Shown: positions 15,663 through 24,637, counted from the first letter of the stretch. The stretch is DNA of 36,112 nucleotides from an uncultured Clostridia bacterium (GCA_945486035.1 CALYTB010000006.1:1-36112); one strand, 5' to 3'. Notes: generated by a model from the sequence alone, not told the origin. Numbers and translations are program-made.

Positions 15663-16104
15663 ACTCACCAATATGTGCATGATCTGCGACGGCAGGGGGA
15701 ATGTGCTTGTGCAGGACAAGAAGAATCATCCCACATGGCACGGATGGAATTTTCCCGGCGGTCATGTGGAAATGGGCGAATATGTAACGCCGTCGGTCAT
15801 CCGGGAAATGCGGGAAGAAACGGGACTGACCATCCAGGCGCCAAGGCTTTGCGGCATCAAAGAGTTCCATAAAACCAAGGAAGGAAAGCGGTATATCGTC
15901 TTTCTGTACATTGCGGAAAAATTCTCCGGAGAACTCAAATCCTCAAACGAGGGAGAAATCTTTTGGTATCCTCTGTGCAAATTGTCTTCATCAGACAAAC
16001 TGATAGACGGATTCGGCGAGATGCTTCAGGTCTTCACAAATGATTATATCAGTGAGATTTATTATGATCGGCAGGGGGATGACTTGAAGACAGTTTATTG
16101 CTGA
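15640..16104 (+). CDS. Nudix hydrolase (MutT-like)
   Basis: 154 residues from the ATG at 15640; the TTG at 15625 used in the track is an alternative. The Nudix box is complete: GGHVEMGEYVT followed by REMREETGL. It should hydrolyse a nucleoside diphosphate linked to another group, for example an oxidised nucleotide; the substrate is not visible. It overlaps the end of the GNAT-nucleotidyltransferase gene by 23 nt, so the two are translationally coupled and perhaps functionally linked. About 90 bp after it hold nothing recognisable before the shared terminator. Confidence 0.88.
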   Translation: MSRTEEVELTNMCMICDGRGNVLVQDKKNHPTWHGWNFPGGHVEMGEYVTPSVIREMREETGLTIQAPRLCGIKEFHKTKEGKRYIVFLYIAEKFSGELKSSNEGEIFWYPLCKLSSSDKLIDGFGEMLQVFTNDYISEIYYDRQGDDLKTVYC

Positions 16105-16197
16105 CAGAGAATGCGAAACAGGGATAAATGTGAGCTGGTCTTCCGCAAGAAACAAAAGACACTGCCGGATGGTACATGAAAAAATGGAAACGAGAAA

Positions 16198-16229
16198 CGG
16201 CCACGGATCTTTTGGGGAGTCCGTGGCCG
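16198..16229. terminator. Bidirectional terminator between convergent genes
   Basis: CGGCCACGGA...TCCGTGGCCG, a perfect 10-bp stem, with TTTCTCG after it on the minus strand and a weaker tail on the plus strand. Confidence 0.7.
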
Positions 16230-16234
16230 AATGT

Positions 16235-17167
16235 TTATTTGTAGTCTAGAATCGTCTTGGCAATATAGATGGGGCGATTTTTGGATTGCTCAAAGATCCG
16301 GCCCACATATTCCCCCACAATTCCAATGCAGAACAGTTCAACGCAGCCGAAGAAGAGAATTAAGACGATGATGGTGGTATAGCCGGGGATGGGGATGTCC
16401 CAGATCAGTTTTTCCAGGACCACCCAGATCAGATAAAATACAGCCGCGACACCGCTGACGGTGCCCAGGCAGGTGGCCAGCCGCAAGGGCGCGGTGGAAT
16501 AGCCGATGATTCCTTCCACGGCGTAGTTCAGCAGCTTCCAGAAATTCCACTTGGAAGCGCCGTTGGCCCGGGGACAGGCGGTGTAGGGGATGAAGCAGGT
16601 ATCGTATCCCACCCAGGCAAAAATTCCCTTGGAAAAGCGGTGATATTCTGTCAGCTCCAGGATGCTGTCTCGGACACTGCGGCGGAAGGTGCGGAAATCG
16701 CTGGCATCGCTCTGGAGCGAAACTCGGGACAGCTTGTTGATGATGGCGTAAAAGCATTTTTTGAAGAAGGACAGAACCTTTCCCTCTCTGCGGCGGTCCT
16801 GGTAGGCGGCCACAACGTCATACTGGGGCTGTTCGTCCAGAATCTTTACCATTTCCCGGACGATCTCCGGTCGCTGCTGAAGATCCGCATCGATGAGGGC
16901 AATGTACTCCCCGTCGGCGTGCTGAAGTCCTGCGTACAATCCGGCTTCCTTCCCAAAATTCCGGGAGAAGGAGATCACCTTTACGGGGCACTTCTGAGCG
17001 GCATGGAGCTTCTTAAGATTATGAAGTGTTGCATCCTTGGAGCCGTCATCAACAAACACGATTTCGTAATCATAGCCGCAGCCATCAAAGGCGGACAGAA
17101 CCGCATCCTGGAAAGGAGCTACATTCTCTGCTTCGTTATAGCAAGGGACAACAAGGGACAGCTTCAT
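16235..17167 (-). CDS. Family 2 glycosyltransferase with C-terminal membrane helices (GtrB/CsbB/Dpm1-like)
   Basis: 310 residues from the ATG at 17167, which has GAGGTGA at ideal distance; the track's upstream GTG lies within that site. The GT-A fold shows VVPCYNEAENV, VDDGSKDAT and the metal-binding DADLQQRPE. Two membrane helices near the C-terminus (ATCLGTVSGVAAVFYLIWVV and TTIIVLILFFGCVELFCIGI) are typical of transferases that load a sugar onto undecaprenyl phosphate for transfer to surface polymers. It lies 55 nt downstream of the MATE gene on the same strand and may be read from the same transcript. The sugar is unknown. Confidence 0.9.
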   Translation of the reverse strand: MKLSLVVPCYNEAENVAPFQDAVLSAFDGCGYDYEIVFVDDGSKDATLHNLKKLHAAQKCPVKVISFSRNFGKEAGLYAGLQHADGEYIALIDADLQQRPEIVREMVKILDEQPQYDVVAAYQDRRREGKVLSFFKKCFYAIINKLSRVSLQSDASDFRTFRRSVRDSILELTEYHRFSKGIFAWVGYDTCFIPYTACPRANGASKWNFWKLLNYAVEGIIGYSTAPLRLATCLGTVSGVAAVFYLIWVVLEKLIWDIPIPGYTTIIVLILFFGCVELFCIGIVGEYVGRIFEQSKNRPIYIAKTILDYK

Positions 17168-17221
17168 GGGAATCACCTCAAAATGAATGTAACCCTATTA
17201 TATGTGTGTCAATTCCGGCTG

Positions 17222-18619
17222 TCAAGACAGTTTCAGGGAGGACTTATACAGCCATTTCCTGCCGCGGAAGCGAATGAAGAAGCCAACATCCCGCACTGCC
17301 CAGGAAATCCATGTGGCAATCCACACGCCCCACAACCCCAAACCGGCTGGAATGGCCAGGAAGTATCCAAGCGCGATGGTAATCAGCCACAGAACGCTGA
17401 GGGACAGCACGGTGGGGTACACCGTATCGCTGGCAGCCCGAAGCGTATTGGGCAGGGTATTGGAGCTTGGCCAGAACAGCATCAGGGCAGGGAGGGTAGC
17501 GTACAGGATTTTTCGGGCAGAGGCATAGGCCTCCGGCGAAGGGTTGTATTGCTTCAGAAGTACCGGGAGCAGCGGGAAAACAATGACTACGGTCGCTACA
17601 AGAAGAATCAGAGCAATCTGGTTGCAGCGCCGGCCATACTGGTAGGCTTCCTCGTATTTCCGCGCGCCGATGCAGCGGCCCACCACGGTAACCGTAAGGG
17701 CGCAGGCGGCGGAAGCGGGTGCGTAGAGCAGGCTGAGCAGAGAATTTGTAATGGCCTGGGTCGCGATTGCAGTCGTGCCGAGATGAATCATGTACATCTG
17801 GGCCACGATGGCCCCAAGGCAGGAGCATATCTGCTCCATGCCAAGGGGAATGCTGATGTGGAGGGTCTCACGGAGTACCGACCGGTCATACACAAATACC
17901 TCCCGCGGACGCAGCCTTACGGGCGGGCGCCAGGCAAGCAAAAGAACAACAGAGACGGCTGCTCCCAGGAACCGTGCCAGGATCAGCGCCGCCGCGCTTC
18001 CCTTGATGTCCAGGTGGAGAATATTCAGAAACAGAATGCTGAATACAAGGTAGGCGGCATTGATGATAATGCTCAGCACCAGGCAGCGCCTGGATTCCCC
18101 AAGCCCCCGCAAAATGGCAAAGGAGGCGGTATATACCGTAAAAATCAGGTTTGACCATGCGCTTCCGGTGAGAAAGGCACAGGCTTTTTCCATAACCTCC
18201 GGCTGGGCATCCGGATAGATAAGACGCAGAATCGGACCGGGCATCAGCAGAAACGGCAGGCATACCGCCGCGCCGATTCCGACGGTCAGCCAGAGAGTCA
18301 TGCCAATGGATTTTCTCAAAAGAGCGGAATCCTTCTTCCCACAGCACTGGGCGACAATAACCGTGCCGCCGGAGCTGATTCCGCTGAAAAGACATACAAC
18401 CAGGTTGTTAATCGGGCCGACAAGGGATGTTGCTGCCACTGAAGTTTCGCCGTTTTTGCTGATCAGAGCAGTAATCAGCACACCAATGAAGGTGATGGAC
18501 ATTGCGTCCAGGACTCCGGGGATGATGAGATTCAGAATTTCCTGCCAGGTAAACACGGAACCGGACAGTGTCCGGGTTAGATAACGGTCCAAACAGCGCT
18601 GGACCTGTTTCTGACTCAT
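17222..18619 (-). CDS. MATE family multidrug/metabolite efflux transporter
   Basis: 465 residues from the ATG at 18619 with GGAGG ahead of it; the track's start at 18835 lies upstream of the promoter. Twelve hydrophobic helices in two similar halves of six, with the NorM/DinF-type features FTWQEILNLIIPGVLDAMS at the start and the conserved LSLLYAPASAACALTVTVVG segment in the second half. It exports cationic or small organic compounds in exchange for Na+ or H+. A consensus promoter and a structured leader of about 110 nt precede it, and its ribosome binding site can be paired away, which suggests ligand-dependent control. Confidence 0.9.
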   Translation of the reverse strand: MSQKQVQRCLDRYLTRTLSGSVFTWQEILNLIIPGVLDAMSITFIGVLITALISKNGETSVAATSLVGPINNLVVCLFSGISSGGTVIVAQCCGKKDSALLRKSIGMTLWLTVGIGAAVCLPFLLMPGPILRLIYPDAQPEVMEKACAFLTGSAWSNLIFTVYTASFAILRGLGESRRCLVLSIIINAAYLVFSILFLNILHLDIKGSAAALILARFLGAAVSVVLLLAWRPPVRLRPREVFVYDRSVLRETLHISIPLGMEQICSCLGAIVAQMYMIHLGTTAIATQAITNSLLSLLYAPASAACALTVTVVGRCIGARKYEEAYQYGRRCNQIALILLVATVVIVFPLLPVLLKQYNPSPEAYASARKILYATLPALMLFWPSSNTLPNTLRAASDTVYPTVLSLSVLWLITIALGYFLAIPAGLGLWGVWIATWISWAVRDVGFFIRFRGRKWLYKSSLKLS

Positions 18620-18628
18620 TTTGATGCA

Positions 18629-18730
18629 GCCTCCAATTGCTTGGGAAGCTCTGATTCGTTTGGGTTTCGCTGTGGCAGCCATACATCGCCCACAGCTCCC
18701 GCTGGTGGAATCAGGGCATCCTGTGATGTC
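18629..18730 (-). promoter_or_regulatory. Structured 5' leader of the MATE gene; candidate translational riboswitch
   Basis: On the minus strand, CTGATTC (18708-18714) pairs with GAATCAG (18651-18657), enclosing GCTGTGG (18690-18696) paired with CCACAGC (18669-18675). Below this, GCTTCC (18644-18649) can pair with the ribosome binding site GGAGGC (18629-18634). An alternative partner, GGGAGCT (18694-18700), could pair with AGCTTCCC (18643-18650) and free the site. No T-run follows, so translational control would be expected. I cannot match it to a known class from memory; guanidine-sensing RNAs (ykkC, mepA types) are the known classes in front of MATE genes. Confidence 0.45.
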
Positions 18731-18736
18731 CCGAAG

Positions 18737-18765
18737 AGGATAGCACGGTTTGGATGCTTTGTCAA
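18737..18765 (-). promoter_or_regulatory. SigA promoter for the MATE gene
   Basis: Minus strand TTGACA-N17-TATCCT. It diverges from the valS promoter 84 bp away. Confidence 0.85.
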
Positions 18766-18848
18766 TTCGGTACATTCTTAAATATTCCTTGTGTTTTTCT
18801 TCCGAACATTGTTCATTATTTGAGGGTAAAATCATTAGGCACTTGGAG

Positions 18849-18877
18849 TTGACATCCGGGAAAAACTGTGATATCTT
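18849..18877 (+). promoter_or_regulatory. SigA promoter for the valS T-box transcript
   Basis: TTGACA-N17-TATCTT, followed by the leader starting near 18884. Confidence 0.85.
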
Positions 18878-18883
18878 ATGAAT

Positions 18884-19117
18884 ATTAATGTGAGGAAGGG
18901 GAGGTTCCGCTCCCGATCCCAGTCAGAGAGTGCGCGTTTGGTGCGAGCGCATGTGGGTAGAAGCGGATGGTCGCCCTGGAGCAGCCGTTCCTGAAGGTAC
19001 AGTAGGGAGGCCGGGTCAGCCCGATACAGCTTTTTGAGTGCCCCAAGGGGAATTCAGGTGGTACCGCGGAAATGTAGTTTTCGCCCTGAACACGGCTTCG
19101 TGTTCAGGGCGTTTTTT
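18884..19117 (+). promoter_or_regulatory. T-box riboswitch leader of valS
   Basis: The diagnostic T-box AGGTGGTACCGCGG is at 19056-19069, just before a strong terminator. Upstream, stem I features are visible: CAGAGAGTGCGCG, the distal-loop-like GGTGCGAG and CCTGGAGC. A GTC at 18970-18972, in GGATGGTCGCCCTGG, is the likely specifier codon for valine. Uncharged tRNA-Val would pair with the specifier and, through its CCA end, with the T-box bulge, stabilising the antiterminator so that valS is transcribed when valine is short. The identity is secure; the exact specifier is inferred. Confidence 0.93.
19082..19117 (+). terminator. Regulated terminator of the T-box leader
   Basis: CGCCCTGAACACG-GCTT-CGTGTTCAGGGCG, a perfect 13-bp stem followed by six T, competing with the antiterminator. 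Confidence 0.93.
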
Positions 19118-19137
19118 CATAAAAAGGAGTGAAGGAA

Positions 19138-21780
19138 ATGACAAGAGAATTGCCGAAGGTGTATGAGCCTCAGCAGGTTGAGTCCAGAATCTACGATATG
19201 TGGATGGAGGGAGGCTATTTCCACGCGGAAAAGGATGTGAGCAAGAAGCCCTTTACCATTGTGATGCCGCCTCCCAATGTTACCGGACAGCTTCACATGG
19301 GCCATGCCATGGACGCGACCTTGCAGGATACCCTGATCCGCTTTAAGCGGATGCAGGGCTACAACGCCCTGTGGCTTCCCGGTGTTGACCATGCCGGTAT
19401 CGCTACGCAGATCAAGGTGGAAGAGGAGCTGCGCAAGGATGGGCTGACCCGCTATGATCTGGGACGGGAAAAGTTCCTGGAGCGTGTTTGGGACTGGAAG
19501 CACAAGTACGGCAACCGAATTGTGGAACAGCAGAAGAAGCTGGGAGCCAGTTGTGATTGGGACCGGGCCCGGTTTACCATGGACGAGGGCTGTTCCAAGG
19601 CTGTCCGGGAAGTGTTTGTCTCCCTGTACGAAAAGGGCCTAATCTACAAGGGCAGCCGGATCATCAACTGGTGCCCCCACTGTGTTACCGCCCTGTCCGA
19701 TGCCGAGGTGGAATATGTGGATAAGCCTGGCCACCTGTGGCATATTCGCTATCCTCTGGCGGACGGCAGTGGGGATGTGGTGGTGGCCACAACCCGGCCG
19801 GAAACCATGCTGGGCGATACCGGTGTCTGCGTCAACCCCAACGACGAGCGTTACAAGGACATCGTGGGAAAGAATGTGATCCTGCCTCTTGTGAATAAGG
19901 AGATTCCCGTGGTGGCCGACGATTACGCCGAGATGGAATTCGGCACCGGCTGCGTGAAGATGACCCCTGCCCATGATCCCAACGACTTTGAGGTGGGTCT
20001 GCGCCACAACCTGGAGGTCATCCGTGTGCTCGATGACAACGGTAAGGTCAATGAGTTTGGCGGAAAATATCAGGGTATGGACCGCTATGATGCCCGGAAG
20101 GCCATTGTGGCCGATCTGGAAGCCGGCGGATATCTGGTAAAGGTGGACGATTACAGCCACAACGTGGGCACCTGCTATCGCTGCCACCGGGATGTGGAGC
20201 CTATCATCTCCGCTCAGTGGTTTGTGAAGATGAAGCCCCTGGCCGAAGAGGCCATCCGTGTGGTGAAGGAGGGGGAGACCAGGTTTGTCCCCGACCGATT
20301 CAGCAAGACCTATCTGAACTGGATGGAGAACGTCCGCGATTGGTGCATTTCCCGTCAGCTGTGGTGGGGCCACCAGATTCCCGCCTGGACCTGTGCGGAT
20401 TGCGGTCATATTACGGTGTCCCGGGAGGATGTGTGCCGCTGCGGGAAGTGCGGCAGCGAAAAGATCGAACGGGATCCCGATGTGCTGGACACCTGGTTCT
20501 CTTCCGCCCTCTGGCCCTTTGAAACCTTGGGCTGGCCCGAAAAGACGGAAGACCTGGACTATTTCTATCCTACGGATGTTTTGGTCACCGGCTACGATAT
20601 TATTTTCTTCTGGGTAGCGAGAATGATCTTCTCCGGCTGTGAGCACACCGGGAAAACGCCTTTCCACACGGTTCTGATTCATGGCCTGGTTCGGGATGAC
20701 AAGGGCCGGAAGATGAGTAAATCCCTTGGAAACGGCATCGATCCGCTGGAAATGATCGAAAAGTATGGTTGCGATGCCCTGCGGATGAACATGGTCACCG
20801 GCAATTCTCCCGGAAATGATATGCGTTTCTACGTGGAGCGCTGTGAGGCCATGCGCAATTTCGCCAACAAGCTCTGGAATGCCTCCCGTTATGTGATGAT
20901 GAACCTCCATGAGGATGCGGTGAATGCGCTTCCTCCTATGGAGAAGCTGGAAATTGCGGACAAGTGGGTGCTTTCCAAGCTGAACACCCTGATTTCCGAG
21001 GTCACCGATAATCTGGAGCGGTATGAGTTGGGCGTGGCTGTCCAGAAGGTGTACGACTTTATCTGGGACACCTACTGCGATTGGTATATTGAGCTGACCA
21101 AGGCGCGGCTGTACTCTGAGGATGACGGCCGGAAGCAAACAGCGATTCAGGTTCTGGTGTATGTACTGGATCAGGTGCTGCGGCTTCTGCACCCGTTTAT
21201 GCCCTTCATCACCGAGGAAATCTGGCAGAGTCTGCCCCATGACGGAAGCGCTCTGATCGCGGCAAAGTGGCCGGAGTATCGGGAGGATTTGGCATTCAAG
21301 ACCGAGGAAGCTCACATGGAATCCGTGATGAACGCCATCCGTGCCATCCGCAACCGCAGAGCGGATATGAATGTGCCGCCTTCCAAAAAGGCCGCGCTGT
21401 ATGTGCTGACCTCCAAGCCTCAGGTCTTTACCGAGGGGGAAGGCTTTATTCAGAGACTGGCTTATGCGGACTGCGTTACGCTGCTGGAGCGGGAACCCGA
21501 AAACCTGGACGGTATGGTGACCTGTGCCACTGCGGATGCCAAGCTCTATATCCCCATGGGACAGCTGGTGGATGTGGCCAAGGAGCTGGAACGGATCGGC
21601 AAGGAACTGGAAAAGGCCCGGAAAAACCTTCAGTCCCTGGAGGGCAAGCTCTCCAACGAGAAGTTCGTGTCCCGCGCTCCCGAAGCGGTGGTGAACGCCG
21701 AACGGGAGAAGGCCCAGAAGGCCCGTGACCTGATTGACAGCCTGGAGCAGAGCGAGGAAGCACTGAAAAAGCTGGGGTAA
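19138..21780 (+). CDS. valS: Valyl-tRNA synthetase
   Basis: 880 residues, the usual size. It joins valine to tRNA-Val in the cytoplasm. The class I signatures are present: the HIGH equivalent in [15 protein letters not shown] near residue 45 and KMSKSLGNG near 525. Between them is the CP1 editing domain ([15 protein letters not shown], then [15 protein letters not shown]), which removes mischarged threonine. The C-terminal coiled coil ([20 protein letters not shown]) contacts the tRNA. The ATG at 19138 is 8 nt after AGGAG; the in-frame GTG at 19129 overlaps the binding site and is unlikely. It is controlled by the T-box in front. Confidence 0.97.
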   Translation: MTRELPKVYEPQQVESRIYDMWMEGGYFHAEKDVSKKPFTIVMPPPNVTGQLHMGHAMDATLQDTLIRFKRMQGYNALWLPGVDHAGIATQIKVEEELRKDGLTRYDLGREKFLERVWDWKHKYGNRIVEQQKKLGASCDWDRARFTMDEGCSKAVREVFVSLYEKGLIYKGSRIINWCPHCVTALSDAEVEYVDKPGHLWHIRYPLADGSGDVVVATTRPETMLGDTGVCVNPNDERYKDIVGKNVILPLVNKEIPVVADDYAEMEFGTGCVKMTPAHDPNDFEVGLRHNLEVIRVLDDNGKVNEFGGKYQGMDRYDARKAIVADLEAGGYLVKVDDYSHNVGTCYRCHRDVEPIISAQWFVKMKPLAEEAIRVVKEGETRFVPDRFSKTYLNWMENVRDWCISRQLWWGHQIPAWTCADCGHITVSREDVCRCGKCGSEKIERDPDVLDTWFSSALWPFETLGWPEKTEDLDYFYPTDVLVTGYDIIFFWVARMIFSGCEHTGKTPFHTVLIHGLVRDDKGRKMSKSLGNGIDPLEMIEKYGCDALRMNMVTGNSPGNDMRFYVERCEAMRNFANKLWNASRYVMMNLHEDAVNALPPMEKLEIADKWVLSKLNTLISEVTDNLERYELGVAVQKVYDFIWDTYCDWYIELTKARLYSEDDGRKQTAIQVLVYVLDQVLRLLHPFMPFITEEIWQSLPHDGSALIAAKWPEYREDLAFKTEEAHMESVMNAIRAIRNRRADMNVPPSKKAALYVLTSKPQVFTEGEGFIQRLAYADCVTLLEREPENLDGMVTCATADAKLYIPMGQLVDVAKELERIGKELEKARKNLQSLEGKLSNEKFVSRAPEAVVNAEREKAQKARDLIDSLEQSEEALKKLG

Positions 21781-21802
21781 TCTTCTCCGAAAATTGAAAA
21801 GC

Positions 21803-21848
21803 CCGCACAGCGGCAGATACATCCGTATCCGCTGCTGTGCGGTTTTTT
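21803..21848. terminator. Bidirectional terminator between valS and the DUF4097 gene
   Basis: CCGCACAGCGGCAGATAC-ATCC-GTATCCGCTGCTGTGCGG with TTTTTT on the plus strand and GCTTTTC on the minus strand. Confidence 0.88.
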
Positions 21849-21862
21849 ATTCAGGAGAGCTG

Positions 21863-22717
21863 TTATGCGCCCTTGCGGATGGTGATGTCTCCGGAGGCGG
21901 CGCTGAAGTCAATACGGCAGTACCCATTGCCGCAGATATACTTCCTATCCTGATTTGTGGTCGGGAAGTCGGAGAAGAAATCCCCGCTCAAGGTGGATTT
22001 GTCCAGGGTAAATCCGGCATCGGCAGGAAGTGTCAAATCCAGGCCCCCGGAGGCGCTGTCCATGGAGATCCGGCTGGGGCAATTGTCCAGAATCCCACGG
22101 AAGCTGGCGGAGGCGGCATCACATTCCAATGTATCCAGCGTTCCGGTGAAGCGGATATCCCCGGACGCGGTATCCACATCCAGATCGGTTACCTGACAGT
22201 TTTCAAAAGTACACACACCGCTGGCACTGTTAAAGTCTGCCTCCCGGATCGTAAGATCCGAAATCGTAACATCTGCAGAGGCTACGTTCAGTTTTAATTC
22301 ATCGCAGCTCCAATCTCTGGGTACGGTGATTTCCAGATTCTTCCGCAGATTCCCGGATAATCCAAAGCTGGGAAAATTGCTGGTTTTGGTGTAGCGGATA
22401 GTGAGCTTACCGCCGGATTCTGATACCACCATCTGGTATTTGCTGTCTGTTACGCCGGTTTCCTGATAGGAAATGGAATCTGTATCACCGAGTTGGATGG
22501 TAATGCTTCCGGATACCCAGTCAATATCCAGCTCCCGGATACCGGAGGCGCTGGTACTACCGCTGCTGGTTACGGTGGCGGCAGTGTCGACATTATATAA
22601 CGAAAGACTTCTTCTCCCGGAAAAGAGGCCGAAAGAAAGACCGCATACCAGGATTCCCACCAGGACAAGAATGACAGCGCAGTACAGAACAATTCGGATG
22701 ATTGCGTTAGCTTTCAT
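21863..22717 (-). CDS. DUF4097 family beta-repeat membrane-anchored protein
   Basis: 284 residues: one membrane anchor at about 9-32 (IVLYCAVILVLVGILVCGLSFG), then a Ser/Thr-rich linker and a right-handed beta-repeat region of DUF4097 type. The repeats follow the pattern SASG/TASG plus DIxIxxL (VASADVTISDLTI, NSASGVCTFENC, DTASGDIRFTG). The function of DUF4097 proteins is unknown; in clostridia they are typically the third gene of a PadR / DUF1700 / DUF4097 operon, exactly as here, and are thought to respond to envelope conditions. Its start overlaps the upstream gene by 11 nt. Confidence 0.88.
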   Translation of the reverse strand: MKANAIIRIVLYCAVILVLVGILVCGLSFGLFSGRRSLSLYNVDTAATVTSSGSTSASGIRELDIDWVSGSITIQLGDTDSISYQETGVTDSKYQMVVSESGGKLTIRYTKTSNFPSFGLSGNLRKNLEITVPRDWSCDELKLNVASADVTISDLTIREADFNSASGVCTFENCQVTDLDVDTASGDIRFTGTLDTLECDAASASFRGILDNCPSRISMDSASGGLDLTLPADAGFTLDKSTLSGDFFSDFPTTNQDRKYICGNGYCRIDFSAASGDITIRKGA

Positions 22718-23360
22718 GATGATTTACCTCCACCAAATCGAGAATCGCTCTAACAAGTCCCTGAATTGCCGCAATGATGGGGAAGATAACCCAGGTAACG
22801 TACCAAGCCATTGTAGCAAAGCTGATGATGAAATATACCGCCAGTCCGATGGCCCAGATCAGACTGTTCACGCCTTTGCGAAGCTCCTGCCGGGGAGAGC
22901 GTTGGACACTGTCATCCTCTTCCTTCCGTTCTATCACGGCGGCCTTTTTTCTCCCCAGAAGAATCAAAATCGTCGCAATCGCCACAAGACTGATGGTTCC
23001 GCACAGACCTATGGTATCCATACCCATCTCACTGAGGATAATCAACGGAATGGGGCAGAGGATATACAGACCGATGGCCACTGCCCGGATAATCTTTTTG
23101 AAGGACGAATCACCAGTATCCGTTTCTTCCGGGGTGGGAGATTGCATGACAGCGGCGTACTCGGGTTTTCCACCAAGAATCTCGTTGATGTCGCCTATCC
23201 CACTCATGGCAAGCCGGTAAGCGGCTTCGGGGGGTTTCCCCTGGGCAATCAGATCATCGTAGCGATCCAGGGTGTTCTGAAGAATCTCCTGCTGGGTATC
23301 CGCGCAGTCCTGGGCACCCGCGAACAGAAGATTTACGTATTGAATCAATTGCTCTCTCAT
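22707..23360 (-). CDS. DUF1700-like membrane protein with N-terminal permease-prefix-type domain
   Basis: 217 residues from the ATG at 23360 (GGAGGAAAGAAT ahead of it). The N-terminal 75 residues form a helical domain (REQLIQYVNLLFAGA and RYDDLIAQGKPPEAAYRLAM) like that of DUF1700/HAAS proteins, which usually pair with PadR regulators. Four membrane helices follow, about 92-110, 118-136, 168-190 and 190-210, with a charged loop between. Function is unknown. It overlaps both padR (ATGA) and the DUF4097 gene, so all three are co-translated. Confidence 0.8.
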   Translation of the reverse strand: MREQLIQYVNLLFAGAQDCADTQQEILQNTLDRYDDLIAQGKPPEAAYRLAMSGIGDINEILGGKPEYAAVMQSPTPEETDTGDSSFKKIIRAVAIGLYILCPIPLIILSEMGMDTIGLCGTISLVAIATILILLGRKKAAVIERKEEDDSVQRSPRQELRKGVNSLIWAIGLAVYFIISFATMAWYVTWVIFPIIAAIQGLVRAILDLVEVNHHES

Positions 23361-23695
23361 ATTCTTTCCTCCGTTTTCAAAAGTTGATTCATGATTTCCT
23401 TTGTTTCTTCCCATTCCCGCATCAGCTGATGGCAGGCATCCCGTCCGGCGGGGGTGATGGTATAGTACCTTCTCCGGGCTCCGGCTCCGCTGTCGCCCCA
23501 GTAGGATGCGATGCAGCCCTGCTCTTCCAACCGCTTAAACGCGGTGTAGAGCGTGGCCTCCTTCAGCTCAAACCGTCCATGGGATAGGGTGGAGATTGTT
23601 TTGTTGATTTCGTATCCGTAGCTGTCCGATTGGAGCAGCCGCGCCAGAATAATGGCATCCGTGTGCCCTCGAATCAGATCTCCGGCGATGGACAT
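23357..23695 (-). CDS. PadR family transcriptional regulator
   Basis: 112 residues from the ATG at 23695, with AAGGAGGGG in front; the track start at 23746 lies in the promoter. The PadR winged helix is clear: GHTDAIILARLLQSDSYGYEI, LKEATLYTAFKRLEEQGCI and the wing RRRYYTITPAGR, followed by a dimerising helix (LMREWEETKEIMNQLL). PadR proteins repress their own operon and release DNA on binding a small molecule or membrane-active compound. As first gene of the operon it probably controls the two membrane proteins behind it through the operator over its promoter. Confidence 0.93.
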   Translation of the reverse strand: MSIAGDLIRGHTDAIILARLLQSDSYGYEINKTISTLSHGRFELKEATLYTAFKRLEEQGCIASYWGDSGAGARRRYYTITPAGRDACHQLMREWEETKEIMNQLLKTEERI

Positions 23696-23717
23696 GCTGA
23701 CCCCTCCTTTCAAGCGG

Positions 23718-23751
23718 ATAATAACACAAGATACCTCACCTGTCAAGGTAT
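23718..23751 (-). promoter_or_regulatory. padR operon promoter with overlapping inverted repeat (candidate PadR operator)
   Basis: Minus strand TTGACA-N17-TATTAT. A perfect inverted repeat ATACCT-N9-AGGTAT (23731-23751) covers the -35 and spacer, where bound PadR would block RNA polymerase. Promoter confidence is high; the operator role is inferred. Confidence 0.7.
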
Positions 23752-23831
23752 ATCAGAATTATTGACACATCCTGATAAAAAACCGACACATGGCTTCTAA
23801 ATAGGCTTTTTTTGAGATTACCTTATTCCGA

Positions 23832-23860
23832 CTGAAAATGTAAAATGGAAGAATTATACT
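23832..23860 (+). promoter_or_regulatory. Putative promoter of the spoIIA operon
   Basis: CTGAAA-N17-TATACT fits a SigA-type promoter, as used by Spo0A-activated genes. In Bacillus spoIIA is read by SigH; a GAAGAAT lies here, but I see no matching SigH -35 at the right spacing. No convincing 0A box was found. Confidence 0.5.
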
Positions 23861-23891
23861 GAAAGACAGCAAAAATAAAGGAGGATGCTCT

Positions 23892-24209
23892 ATGCACTTT
23901 ACCAGCTTTCTGGAGGAGGGCCGCCTCACAGTGGCCCTCAACGGAGAAATTGACCACCACTGCGCAAAGGCCTATATTCAGGCCATTGCCGCGAAAATCG
24001 AAGCATACACTCCGGATGTCTGCATTCTGGATTTTCAGGATGTTTCCTTTGTGGATTCTTCCGGGATTGCGGTGGTGATCAACGCTCTGAGGAGCATGAC
24101 ACAAATCGAAGGGAAACTTCTGCTCACGGGTATTTCGCCCCAACCAATGCGGGTTTTCCGTGCATCCGGAATTGATAAACTTGTAGATATCAAGGAGGCG
24201 GTATCATGA
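23892..24209 (+). CDS. spoIIAA: Anti-sigma factor antagonist SpoIIAA
   Basis: 105 residues with the STAS fold of anti-sigma antagonists. The phosphorylation site is in VDSSGIAV (Ser56/Ser57), and DFQDVSF precedes it as in SpoIIAA and RsbV. The unphosphorylated form binds SpoIIAB and frees SigF in the forespore; SpoIIAB phosphorylates it. GGAGGATGCTCT precedes the ATG. It is the first gene of a complete spoIIAA-spoIIAB-sigF operon, with both junctions overlapping by ATGA. Confidence 0.93.
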   Translation: MHFTSFLEEGRLTVALNGEIDHHCAKAYIQAIAAKIEAYTPDVCILDFQDVSFVDSSGIAVVINALRSMTQIEGKLLLTGISPQPMRVFRASGIDKLVDIKEAVS

Positions 24210-24637
24210 AATTCAGCAATTATATGATTTTGGAATTTCCGAGTAAATCCACCAATGAAGCCTTTGCGCGTAGTGCGGTTGCCTGCTTTGCAGCACAGCT
24301 GGATCCAACATTGGAAGAACTGGGGGATATTCGGACAGCGGTTTCCGAGGCCGTTACCAACTGCATTGTTCACGCATACCCCGAGGAGCTGGGAACCATC
24401 ATCCTGCGATGCAGAATTCTGAAGGACAACACGCTGGACATCGTTGTGAAGGATAAAGGGGTTGGGATTGCGGATATTGAGCAGGCCCGAAGGCCCTCCT
24501 ACACCACGGGTGGCAGTGAGCGAAGCGGAATGGGATTTACCATTATGGAAAGCTTTATGTCCAGCCTGGAGATATCCTCCTGCCCGGGAAAAGGCACTAC
24601 GGTACATATGCGGCGAAAGCTATCAAGACGCCAATGA
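24206..24637 (+). CDS. spoIIAB: Anti-sigma F factor and serine kinase SpoIIAB
   Basis: 143 residues, the usual length. A GHKL ATPase fold is shown by the N box (AVSEAVTNCIVHAY), the G1 box (VKDKGVGIADIEQA) and the G2 region (GSERSGMGFTIMESFM). SpoIIAB holds SigF inactive when bound to ATP and phosphorylates SpoIIAA. Overlapping starts and stops with both neighbours keep the three proteins in a fixed ratio. Confidence 0.95.
   Translation: MKFSNYMILEFPSKSTNEAFARSAVACFAAQLDPTLEELGDIRTAVSEAVTNCIVHAYPEELGTIILRCRILKDNTLDIVVKDKGVGIADIEQARRPSYTTGGSERSGMGFTIMESFMSSLEISSCPGKGTTVHMRRKLSRRQ

Noticed and set aside
16640-18154. 504-residue plus-strand frame across the glycosyltransferase and MATE genes
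   Set aside because: It spans two real minus-strand genes and has low-complexity, Gly/Gln/Arg-rich composition without a family.
18884-19117. Novel riboswitch before valS
   Set aside because: The TGGTACCGCGG motif and following terminator identify a standard T-box leader.
19639-21822. 727-residue open frame antisense to valS
   Set aside because: It mirrors the whole synthetase, has no ribosome binding site and its composition (many His, Gly, Gln) is that of a reversed codon pattern in a GC-rich gene.
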